Shown: one piece after another, positions 21,808 to 30,728 of the stretch
How positions within the stretch are numbered: position 1 is the stretch's first letter
Layout of the letters: every line of letters begins with the position of its first letter
NCBI GenBank assembly: GCA_030374765.1
Contig: JARGXX010000092.1
Location: forward strand, 2,268,001 to 2,332,000
Origin: Agarophyton chilense
Taxonomy: Eukaryota > Rhodophyta > Florideophyceae > Gracilariales > Gracilariaceae
DNA: 64,000 bases
Direction: 5' to 3'
The notes under the pieces: model-generated
Databases searched by the model: none
Seen by the model: the letters and a program-made list of their open reading frames with translations, nothing else
What the model was told of the DNA's origin: nothing
Made by a program: the position numbers and the translations under genes

Positions 21808-22193
21808 GGTTGTTGGCTGGCCTTCGCCGTCCTCACCTGGGCGTTGCGCCCTTTACTGTGCCAAGAACCAAGCAAGTACTGTGCAGTGAGGCCAACACGT
21901 GACGTGCTACTACATAATTATCTAAATAATACCAAACAAAAAATTTGGTAATGACGCCTTACACTGTAATTTGAACACAGTGCTTCCTAATTAAATTTAT
22001 TTGGTCGCAGTCTTTCCATGAAGTAATCCTTCTCATAACTTCTCGTAATCGAGAATAGCCCAAGCAATAGATTATGAATGCCGTTTGGCGACTTCGTAGT
22101 ATTTCGATCGGTCGAACTCAGATGCATCCAGAATGCTACAAATATAGTTGACTCATGGAATCAAATATGTGATACGAGATGATCTTGATTAAT
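21808..22193. other. Spacer between Harbinger fragments
   Basis: No gene seen. AT-rich, no clear repeats; separates arm B from a second Harbinger fragment on the same strand. Confidence 0.4.
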
Positions 22194-22440
22194 TCAAGAT
22201 CTCGAGCGCCACAGAGCAGCTTTTAGTTTGTGATCTGTGCTTGCGCCTTTTTTCCAAATAGCATTTAGCTGTTGCAAGAAGAACGAATTTGTTCCGCACA
22301 ACGCTGATCGTAGCTTTTTGTATACTGTCCATGTCACTGCAAATCGGCGCTCAAATTCGGAGTTCAAACACAGAGGTTCAGAGGTCATATGGATTCGGAA
22401 AAAGTAATCTAAATCGGCCTTTTAGCTCCTTGTTGAAAAC
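22194..22440 (-). pseudogene. N-terminal fragment of another Harbinger-type transposase
   Basis: Minus-strand translation gives KADLDYFFRIHMTSEPLCL, then SEFERRFAVTWTVYKKLRSAL, then FFLQQLNAIWKKGASTDHKL. This is the order found before the DDE core in Harbinger transposases (FrrRFrvs...fF.Q..d..gk.GaSt.qK..AAlR). A stop follows immediately after AALW. A plus-strand open frame here (22289-22726), whose start resembles a signal peptide, is therefore best read as a shadow. Confidence 0.6.
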
Positions 22441-22520
22441 TTATTTTCGGCTTGGACGACGAACAAGACGGAAACCACCTCTGTTTGCTTTTTTTGAAAG
22501 AATTTCTCCCTATCTGCAGC

Positions 22521-24015
22521 CAATGATAGCAAAAACAGACAGTGCCGTGTGGTATAGTATTTCATCGTCGGAAACGAGGATGAAAAATCTGAATCTATTC
22601 TACAAGGTTTGGATGGTTACGGTCTCTGAATATGTCAAGATTCATCTAGGAGCCGAAGGACTGAAGGCATTGGGTCCATTCGGCTTGCTGTTTGAAAAGA
22701 CTTGCCCAATACGCATTGACTTTTAGTCACCCAATCGCTACCCTACATCTGGCCTCTATTTTTTTGGATTTGGTCCAACGGTTGTGAATCTTAGGGGCCC
22801 CGAGGCTCAGGCTTGACTGAAAAGCCTACCCTTGTCCAACTAAAAAACAAAACAATTACTATAGCTGCTCTAGTACTCATCCACGTGTAACCGTCCGCTA
22901 TTACGTCATTTGTTCTGCAATGGAGCGTTTTCTACCGTCCCACCGTCAACTTGTCAAGCCTTCTCATCTTAGTTCTGGTTGGCGGCAGCCCCAAGTAAGC
23001 GGATGGCCGTCAACAGCTGCCCACACCGCCATCCATTCAATACGCCTCTCCTGCTCATCCGCACGGTTTCGCCAGTATCCTACAATGGTAAACGCCGACG
23101 TATGTATTAGAAAACTCACAGAAAACAGCTTTTTTCTGTCTTTTTCGGTGTTATCCATGTTTTATCTGTTCACAAAAGGCAGCTACCTGCTTTACTGTAG
23201 TACAAGTCACTTGAAATCTATCTTGACAAGGCGGCAAAGTAGGCTCAAGCCACATCATGAACATTCTGTTCATTCTGTTTATTATCCTCTCTGCTAACCT
23301 TTGCACAATACAAATAAAAGATATGAACCTTAACATCCCTGTGATTTCCGGCTTTGCCATGGGGATTAATCGAGTTAGTCGCGACTTTGCTGGGGTCGCA
23401 GAAAGACAATTAACGATGTACTTGTTTTACGGCTGGCAGTTCGATCTCTCGACACTACTGAGAGGAGGTCTGCCAGAGACCTCTATTTAAGGGGTGAAGC
23501 CTAGTGTCGGTACAGCGTCTGCGCTGATTTCAGCCCCTAGTGGGCGTCAGACCTTTCCTGAAATGGCGGGAGAGTGCAGGTTCGAATAATGCTGTTAGAA
23601 ACATGTAGAATTCCACATCGGCCGCGCAACTTGATGCGTTCGTACCCCTACATACCAGCACTCACGAGACGAAGTTTGCATTTATGCACTCTCTTCGATA
23701 CGTTACAAATATCGCCTCCACTCGCTGTAGGCTCATACTGCAAGGTAAGTTGCAAAAACTAGTTACAACGAACAACAACAAGCCTCTTCGTGAACAAAAA
23801 AACAATTAAAGAAAAAGTACGAAAGGTGTATGTGACAAACAAAGCCCCAGGGCGAGATCCGCTGTCGACCGCAAACCAGAATCACTTTTGGGGCCATACC
23901 CTGATCGACACATTGAGAAAAAAAACCAGAGGCGACTTTTTCAAGGAAAGACAGAAAAATGGGCTGACACGAAGAATAAGGTGGCAGATAACTTTGAACA
24001 AAAATAGAAGTAAGG
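22521..24015. other. No gene recognised
   Basis: About 1.5 kb without a supportable gene. A B-box-like GGTTCGAAT occurs at about 23579 but no tRNA fold can be drawn around it. The sequence becomes the 3' flank of the carrier gene after about 23800. Confidence 0.4.
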
Positions 24016-25557
24016 CTACAACTGGCTCGCGTTCATGGAAACCAAACTCAAAAGCAATGGCAACTGGTCCGAAAGGAGCCAGGTAAACGGGGTTAAATAA
24101 GGTACAATGCTCTGGTAAGCATGTGAAAGATGAACGGGTAGTGCATTCCAATCAGCCAACACTATTCTCTCCAAATTCATAACAGAAGCCATGAAAGCGT
24201 TTGGATCCGACAAAGACTGCCGACTGAATTCATAAAGAGCAAAAAAGAGGCCTATGAGAGGGGCGTAATATGCCCCTCTTTGCAACGTGCCTCTGAAAAA
24301 ACCCATGACACCTTCCGTGAGCAAGATATGTCTGGCAGTGGCCATGACGCCTGGAGACCCAGTCTCTGGCTGGGCTGAGGCTTCGCTCACGCTAAGACGA
24401 GTGACAAGGACATCAGCCGGTGTGGTAATCATGGCAGCCAGGGCCCCTGCAACTGCACCTACAAAGACATCTACCGTGATGCCACCATGAGCGAAATAAC
24501 CATTAAACATATCCGGGTGGTTCAAGAGCACCAGCTTTCCAAACTCGTACAACATAATTTGCAGCCCTCCATATGGAACGTCGCGAAGAAGAACAGCTTG
24601 CCATGCGACGGCAGAGGCTTGTCGACCGGAAGGGGTGAGAAAGGCATCTCGAAGCGCAGAACCCCAGGATGAATTGACACCAATTTGCAAGCGCTTGTTA
24701 ACGATTTCGGCTGGAACTCTGACGACGCTTCCAATCGCATCGCCTAATGCACCTGCAACCATGAAAGTGATCAGTGGCATCTCATGAAAGAATGATGTGA
24801 AAGATAAGTTGGTTAAAAAGGACTTGCACAGCTCGTACACACCCAAGTAGATTGCAGCATTGGGCGCTTCCTTGAGTACGTTGCTGAAGATGCCCCTGTA
24901 GAGGTTTTCGAACAAGTGCGAATCGCTTTCGGTAAGACGGGCCGCTCTGGCTTGAAGCCTCGTTTTGATGCTATCAATTGGATGTACAATGGCCGTGGAG
25001 ATGGCACTGGCAACGAAGGCGGCAAAACCGGCAATTCGATAGCTGACACGAATGCCACCACCGCCGGCCTTGACGACCTTATCAAAGTCGGCGACCGCAA
25101 CCTTTTCAAGACTTTGTTCAAGCTGCTCAGCATATCGCTGATATGCCTTTTCGCGACGACGTTTCGCATACGGATTAATTGGAGTGGGCGCGAGTTCAAC
25201 GGCATTCGTAGAGGGAGGAGGGCCTGGAAGCGCGACCAAGGTGGCAGCAGCTACCATAGCGATGAACTTGCGACGGTTCAAAAATGATTTGGGTTCAGCA
25301 GCAGATGAATGCGGCAAGCGGCGCTGAGCTCGTTGTTCCTCCCCGTCCACATCATGACGGTCTCGGAGCGCGCAGCGAACGCGCGGTCGCTTCGCGGATA
25401 ATGCAACATGGCGGTGGCGCACGGAAAACGAGGCGCAATTGCGATGCCACGCGCTAAACGGAGAAGCAGCCTGTCCAAGGTGGGAAAAAGCGCACACGCG
25501 CACATTGGCCCCGTCCAAAGACATGGCCCCGTCCAAAGACATGGCGACAGCGGGCAT
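24016..25557 (-). CDS. Plastid-type mitochondrial carrier family protein, SAM-transporter-like
   Basis: The protein has 513 residues from the first in-frame ATG (25557); the open frame runs further upstream without ATG. It has three carrier repeats with signatures PIDSIKTRLQ (about 193), PAEIVNKRLQ (about 282) and PADVLVTRLS (about 380). The first and the overall layout match S-adenosylmethionine carriers, including the chloroplast SAMTL type. The roughly 150-residue N-terminal extension is Arg/Ser/Ala-rich and includes a twin-Arg plus hydrophobic stretch (LNRRKFIAMVAAATLVALPG) ending in TNA, like a thylakoid signal or envelope anchor. I infer plastid envelope or thylakoid location; the substrate is not proven. 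A short duplicated MSLDGA sits near the start. Divergent from the Gln-rich gene. Confidence 0.8.
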   Translation of the reverse strand: MPAVAMSLDGAMSLDGANVRVCAFSHLGQAASPFSAWHRNCASFSVRHRHVALSAKRPRVRCALRDRHDVDGEEQRAQRRLPHSSAAEPKSFLNRRKFIAMVAAATLVALPGPPPSTNAVELAPTPINPYAKRRREKAYQRYAEQLEQSLEKVAVADFDKVVKAGGGGIRVSYRIAGFAAFVASAISTAIVHPIDSIKTRLQARAARLTESDSHLFENLYRGIFSNVLKEAPNAAIYLGVYELCKSFLTNLSFTSFFHEMPLITFMVAGALGDAIGSVVRVPAEIVNKRLQIGVNSSWGSALRDAFLTPSGRQASAVAWQAVLLRDVPYGGLQIMLYEFGKLVLLNHPDMFNGYFAHGGITVDVFVGAVAGALAAMITTPADVLVTRLSVSEASAQPETGSPGVMATARHILLTEGVMGFFRGTLQRGAYYAPLIGLFFALYEFSRQSLSDPNAFMASVMNLERIVLADWNALPVHLSHAYQSIVPYLTPFTWLLSDQLPLLLSLVSMNASQL

Positions 25558-26363
25558 GAGTCGCGAAGAGGGGGACACGGGGGTGAGGGGATGAGCGAGG
25601 ACGGGGAGAAGCACGGGAGGAACGCTTGAAGGGAGGTGGGGGGAGAGGTTGCCGGACGAGTGAGCTGCGCGCGATGCAGCACTCGGTGGCAGGCGAGGCA
25701 CAATGACACGTCGTGAGGTTGATTCTGGTAATATCCGTTAACTGCGGACGTTATGGCGGCGGGTAGATTTTGGGCAATGCACCGACCAGTGGCTACGCGA
25801 CAGGTGGAGGAGCTTGATCCATTGCGCCGCAGCGGCACGTCTCTCGCGCCTGCGATTGGCGGCTGTGGCTGGTGCGCGCTGGTGGCTCTTTTGTTCGGGT
25901 GCCATTCGCGAGCAGCCGTGCGCTGTCGATGACCGCCGCAAGCGTGTGCGCGTCACCGCCGCAAGCGTGCGCGTCATCGGCTTGACTGCTTGAGACATTC
26001 GCTGCGCGCCTTGGCACGGCGCTCAGACCTTCGGTTCCAGCTTCATCAAGCACAAATCACGTCACGGCGCTCCAATATCTATGATCCCCCACAGCAATGC
26101 AGCAATGCCTCAATCGCCCCCAACGTCCCTCATCTCCTTGCTCATCTCCCACTTCAAGCCGTCTCCTCCTCATTGTCTCCGCCTCGCCTCAGAGCCGCTT
26201 CAAGCCATGTACATAAGTCGCGTACAACGGCCACTAGCATGTTGCTGCCTTCCGTCGCTATAAAACTTGCCGCGCGCGATGTTCACTATGCTTTTCTGCC
26301 CGTCAACCCCTTCTCTGCGTGAACTTCACCAAAGTCTCATCGAAGCGGGTAAACTCCTTCAAC
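25558..26363. promoter_or_regulatory. Bidirectional promoter region between carrier and Gln-rich gene
   Basis: The two genes are divergent and share about 800 bp. The part near the carrier is GC-rich and contains tandem duplicates (for example CGTCCAAAGACATGGCCC twice at 25515-25550). The only clear core element is the TATA box at 26259-26265 for the plus-strand gene. Confidence 0.5.
26259..26265 (+). promoter_or_regulatory. TATA box of the Gln-rich gene
   Basis: TATAAAA lies 99 bp before the chosen ATG at 26364. Transcription would start near 26290, which would leave the out-of-frame ATGs at 26279-26287 at or before the cap site. Confidence 0.6.
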
Positions 26364-27115
26364 ATGTCCAACAACCCCACCACTCCCCAGCCGTCCTCAT
26401 CCGCTCGCCCCCCAGCGCACAATTTTCAACCTCTCTCCGACCTTCAGTTCCCTCAGATCACATGGGAGGACATCACAGCCGCTATCGACCTCGCCAAGTC
26501 CGCACCGACGCAACAGGCTCCGGATCTTCATCTCTCCTCTCTTTTCGCCAATCAACCGTCTAACATACCGAGCTCACATCCTCCCGTACAAGAGCAGCCC
26601 CAGCTCCAGCAGCTTCAGCAGCTTCAGCAGTTCCAGCAGCTCCAGCAGCTCCAACAGCAACAGCAGCAACAGCAGCAAAGTCGAGGCGATCCCAAGCCTA
26701 CGCCGCCCATCCAGCCCGCGAGTCTCCGAACCGATCTCAAACCGCAACCAGCAGTCGCCCGACCCCCTCCGCACTCGGAGAAAACCGTGCGCCCGATTGC
26801 ACCGGGTGCCAGCAAGCAGGCCGTTAAGTATAAGCGCAACAAGACCAAAAAGCCGCGCCGTAACTCGGAACCGAGTAATGTTTCTAAACAGGTTGCCGCG
26901 GCTCCGATGAAATTTCATACACTACACGAGGAACCGCAAACAAAACTCCAGGCCCGAGATCAGCAAGATGAAAAGGATGCTCAGTGGCATGCTGCGAAAC
27001 AGCAGAAGTTGCTGCAACAGACGCCACAGACCCAACAGAATTTGCACCATCACCGACCCCTGCAAATGCAGCAACATCAGAAACAGGAACAGCAGGAACA
27101 GGAACAGCAGGAACA

Positions 27116-27158
<43 letters not shown>

Positions 27159-28286
27159 GATCAAGAGCAAAAACGGCAATTACTGCTGCAGACACCGCCG
27201 TTGCAACCACATTTGCGACAACAGCAACAAACAAGAATCCAGCCGTCGCAGCCGTCGCAGCCGCAGCCGTCGCACGTTCACCAAAACGTGTCACACCCAA
27301 CGAGGGAGAACATTTCACATCAGATGCCACCAACACAGGCCCAAACCTTGACCAACGCTCCAACGTCATCCTATCTTTCAGCGCCTGCTTCTATCCCAAA
27401 CATGGCCGAACTACCTCCAGCCCAGCTTCTTCCGCTTCTTAACGCCGCCTATCAAAGTTATCAGGCAAACGCTCAGAAGACCCAACCTCAGCATCACATG
27501 CCCTTCTGGCCGCAAGGACAACTTCCCGTCAATATCCAGGAGCTTTCTGCCGCTATCCAAGCAGCTCAGCAACAAGTTGGCGGCCCTGCCAAAACAAGTG
27601 TGTCTCAAACGCCTCCCACTGCTGTTCAACCTTGTGCAGCTGGGGATATCCCATGCCACGCAAAGTCACAGTTTCTGGGTATGCACGGATACCGCGCCCA
27701 GAGGAAGCCACAGGAATTGAAAGAGAAGCCGTTGGCGGTGCATGGCGGAATTCAAAAGGAAAACGTCCGAGGAAGTGCAAATCCCAATTGGAAACAACGT
27801 TTATTCCCACCACAGCCGAATGGAGATCGACGGCTGCATGCAGCGCAACGAAATTGGGGATCTGCTCTTCAACGTCGACCAGATGGAAGTATTCAACCCA
27901 TAGACAATGCACCAACAGGACAGGCTATGGGTGGATGGAATAGCTTGCCGAGTGGAAATATGGGACTTCAGAGAAATATGATGCAGGATAGACACATCGG
28001 ACGACAAGGAGATGTTCCGCCAAACCGAATGTTGCAGTACAATAGCGATATGGGCCCTAACAGAAATATACCGCAGAAGAGGGGGTGGCAGCCTTGGAGG
28101 GGGGGTAGGTCTCGAGGTAGAGGCAGAAAGAGAGGTGGTAGTAGGCGACAGAATGGGCGTAGGGGTGACAGTTCAAATCAACACGGATTGCCCTATGGAA
28201 TAACGCATGGAGCATTTAAGCTACAGGATCTTGTGAAACGAGAGACCATGGTAAATCCAACAGGGAATCACAATATACAGTCGTGA
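26364..28286 (+). CDS. Gln-rich protein with C-terminal RGG/RG box
   Basis: The product has 640 residues from ATG 26364 (the open frame extends 15 codons upstream only through a non-ATG codon). The N-terminal 60 residues are Pro/Ser-rich. Three Gln-rich blocks follow: LQQLQ-type repeats (about 85-108), a long CAG-encoded polyQ (about 252-264), and PSQPSQPQPS runs. The C-terminus has an Arg/Gly box (RGGRSRGRGRKRGG, about 585-605). No folded domain is visible. Such disordered Gln-rich plus RGG proteins commonly bind RNA or act in transcription or RNA granules; that role is inference only. Intronless. Confidence 0.75.
27118..27157 (+). repeat. CAG trinucleotide microsatellite encoding polyQ
   Basis: About 13 uninterrupted CAG units lie inside the Gln-rich gene, flanked by CAGGAA units. 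In-frame length variation is expected. Confidence 0.85.
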
Positions 28287-29475
28287 ACCGTCGTGAAGTG
28301 CTTTGGTTAACCGCGGAAAAGATACATTGGAGAGCTTGAGGAAGTGTTGAACATGCGCCTAGTATTTTGCAGTACTAAATAGTAAAAAGTATATCTCGTG
28401 ATATAGAGTTTGACCATGCCCGACTGAGAAATACATAGAAGAAGTTGGCAGAGAGAAACTCATCAATCTGAATTGGAACTATTCTCATGCTGCATCTAAT
28501 CTTTGTGGCCACCAGGGGGTGTGAAGAATGATGGGTGTCAGCATTGTAATCTTTGCATTATCGAGGCGGCATAGTACCAAGCAATTTAATTTGATGATTC
28601 GGATCTAGGCGATTTGAATTGGAGTAACCTCTAGAGTTGCTTCATTCGTGATTGCTTGGAGGCCTGTTGGAAAAAGTGGCTGGATGGGTTATTATTGGCT
28701 TATGAGAAGTAGCATAGGAGCAATGCGCCACATTGCCCTTCCAATTTTCAAACACACAAAGAAGAAAGCAATCTGATTGTGGATCGCAGTCAAAGTACTA
28801 TTTAAGAAACATGAGGGATCGCTGTGCGGAAGAAGGCTAACAAGCCTAACCGAGGCTTTATCTTCGCACAGTAGTGATCCCTGCACTTGCATTCTGGTCC
28901 TCGTCAATCTAGCCAAATACTCCGTAGATTGTAGATATCCATCCGTTGCGAACCACGGTGAGTTGGAGCTGGGTTTGGCTTGAGCCCAAGTTGGACCAAC
29001 ACCTTGCGATGATTGCCGGTTGTGTTTTTCCTAAGACCAATCAGATTTGAAAATACGAAAATTTGAAGACAACAGCCGAGGCAATCTGTGATTCAGGAGA
29101 CACAAACTGTAAACAGGCCTTGTTGACGTGAATTCAAACCGATCAAAAGTATAAGAAATATCCGCCGTACGATTTGCGCCTTTGGTGAGAACCAGCGATT
29201 GTGGACCAAAAAGACGTGTTTTTGGATAGCCAACAGCGAAGACTGTGACCCTCAGCCTGGATCGGGGTCTCCACGTAGACACGGGCAACGTTGAGTTTTG
29301 ACTGTCACGATAACAGGCCTTTTAAGGAAGACACTTGACAATGTCTGCGGGTTGGGCTCCGAGACGTTCATTTCGCAATCGATTTGATCCTTTTGTATTG
29401 GTCTATTGAGAACAAACTTTTTTTATTGAAACCTATCGAAGAGTTTGGACGAGTTCGATAACTTCACACAGTACA
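28287..29475. other. Intergenic region with one hairpin
   Basis: No gene can be supported in these 1.2 kb. The notable structure is an imperfect inverted repeat at 28814-28882, listed separately. Confidence 0.5.
28814..28882. repeat. Imperfect hairpin
   Basis: AGGGATC...TGTGCGGAAGA on the left pairs with TCTTCGCACA...GATCCCT on the right, leaving a loop of about 25-30 nt that itself has GCCT/AGGC pairing. It may be a structured RNA, a small palindromic element remnant or nothing functional. Confidence 0.5.
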
Positions 29476-30261
29476 ATGCGTACCACTACCCTCTTCGTCT
29501 TCTTTGCATTCATTTGTACGCTTGCGTACGCAACTTTCGCACCTTCCCTTCGGGTGCGTTCTTTTTTCGATTCATCTCAAAACAACGATCAGAAGCTTCC
29601 AGTCTCTGTCCGCAAAGGATTGACTGGAGATTCATGCAAGAAGAACGAGGATTGTAAGGACGGACGCAGTTGTGCTCCGGTAAACACCGTGACCGACATG
29701 CAATGCGGCGAAAGAGCAGATGCAGATGGCTGTGAATGCAGAAGGGACGAAATGAAGAGTTGTGCGAAGAGTTCGGAATGTGATAGTGGTGAAGTTTGCG
29801 TAGACTCCGGAAATACATCCGCCCAACCGTTCTGTTTTTCTAAAGCAGCGGCTGAGAAAGACGATGATCTCACTCCAATAGACGGACCGACCAATCCAAA
29901 CGCTTCACCCATCGCACAAGCGAGCGATGTTTGTATTGCCGTCCATTCTCTGCAGCACTTGGCGGGGAGCGAGCTGATGTATGCAAGGCATCGACTTGCC
30001 AGAGTGCTTTGCGATTCTAACTTAAGCTGTGCTACTCCGGGACATGTGGTTGTTTATCAGGGCAGTCCCATGATGATGGACTCGTATTGCAAATTAGCTG
30101 CATGTGTTGATCGAATTATGCACGTAAACAGTCCGAGATACTTGCGCGCGCTTAGGATTCCTTCATCCACGGAGGGGTTACATTTCACCGCTTTCGCCGC
30201 AAGGTACCGCTCTAATGTGGAGGAAAGAGTGTTATCGACTGCCGTCAGAATTGGACTTTGA
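29476..30261 (+). CDS. Secreted Cys-rich protein
   Basis: The product has 261 residues. The N-terminus is a clear signal peptide (MRTTTLFVFFAFICTLAYA, cleavage near residue 20). Two short disulfide modules follow with identical spacing: SCKKNEDCKDGRSC and SCAKSSECDSGEVC, both C-x5-C-x5-C, with a CECRR between them and a further Cys at about 118 (QPFCF). The C-terminal half (about 150-261) has four to five more Cys and no known domain. It resembles the small disulfide-knot repeats used in extracellular proteins. Probable apoplast or cell-wall protein; partner unknown. Single exon. Confidence 0.75.
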   Translation: MRTTTLFVFFAFICTLAYATFAPSLRVRSFFDSSQNNDQKLPVSVRKGLTGDSCKKNEDCKDGRSCAPVNTVTDMQCGERADADGCECRRDEMKSCAKSSECDSGEVCVDSGNTSAQPFCFSKAAAEKDDDLTPIDGPTNPNASPIAQASDVCIAVHSLQHLAGSELMYARHRLARVLCDSNLSCATPGHVVVYQGSPMMMDSYCKLAACVDRIMHVNSPRYLRALRIPSSTEGLHFTAFAARYRSNVEERVLSTAVRIGL

Positions 30262-30435
30262 GATCGATTTTGAGCAAAGACGACAGGAGGAGTGGCTTGC
30301 ATGAAAAAAACTTCAGAATGCGCGTCTTCCCCAAACTTGGGCGGTTGGGTAGGGGGCTGCAATCGGCTCGAAGAACTTGAAATGGGATCAATCTCGTTCA
30401 CCCCTCGGATCAGAAACCTGTGCCGGATAAGTAAG

Positions 30436-30448
30436 TTGGCGGGAAATT
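30436..30448 (-). promoter_or_regulatory. E2F-like site
   Basis: TTGGCGGGAAATT contains the complement of TTTCCCGCC, the E2F/DP consensus (TTTSSCGC). Confidence 0.5.
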
Positions 30449-30533
30449 GGAATACCTATCTTGAGCAGTAGAGAAATTTCGAATAAATTATGATAGCACT
30501 TAACTTCTACTCTTGCGTAGCCACAAAGGGGGA

Positions 30534-30557
30534 TTTCCCGCCAAACTTATTCCCGCC
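30534..30557 (+). promoter_or_regulatory. Two adjacent E2F-like sites
   Basis: TTTCCCGCCAAA at 30534-30545 is a near-palindromic E2F consensus, and TTCCCGCC at 30550-30557 follows. They lie about 175-195 bp before the MCM6 start codon. MCM genes are classical E2F targets in plants and animals, and E2F/DP is present in red algae. Confidence 0.6.
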
Positions 30558-30728
30558 TTGCCTTCTTCAACACAAACGCTCGCAGCGCCCCCTTACCGGT
30601 TCCGTTGTTGTACTTACGAGGGTACCAACAGCAACCATCTTCATCCGTGTGCCCGATAACCTTGAGCTCTGATAACCATCCATAGCACAAATTTTCCATT
30701 TCAATAGGGGCCCTATCACACAAGCGTC

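Larger units (their letters stand above)
30262..30728. promoter_or_regulatory. Promoter region of MCM6 with E2F-like sites
   Basis: Between the Cys-rich gene and MCM6. It contains three matches to the E2F/DP half-site or full site (30436-30448, 30534-30545, 30550-30557), listed below. I see no TATA box. Confidence 0.55.

Noticed and set aside
22289-22726. 145-aa plus-strand frame with a signal-peptide-like start
   Set aside because: The opposite strand encodes a recognisable Harbinger transposase N-terminus over the same bases, so this is most likely a shadow.
23503-23600. tRNA-like sequence with GGTTCGAAT
   Set aside because: The bases around the B-box do not form a T-stem and no acceptor stem or anticodon arm can be drawn.
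26884-27369. Ala/Val-rich and Leu-rich frames opposite the Gln-rich gene
   Set aside because: Complementary-frame readings of CAG repeats.
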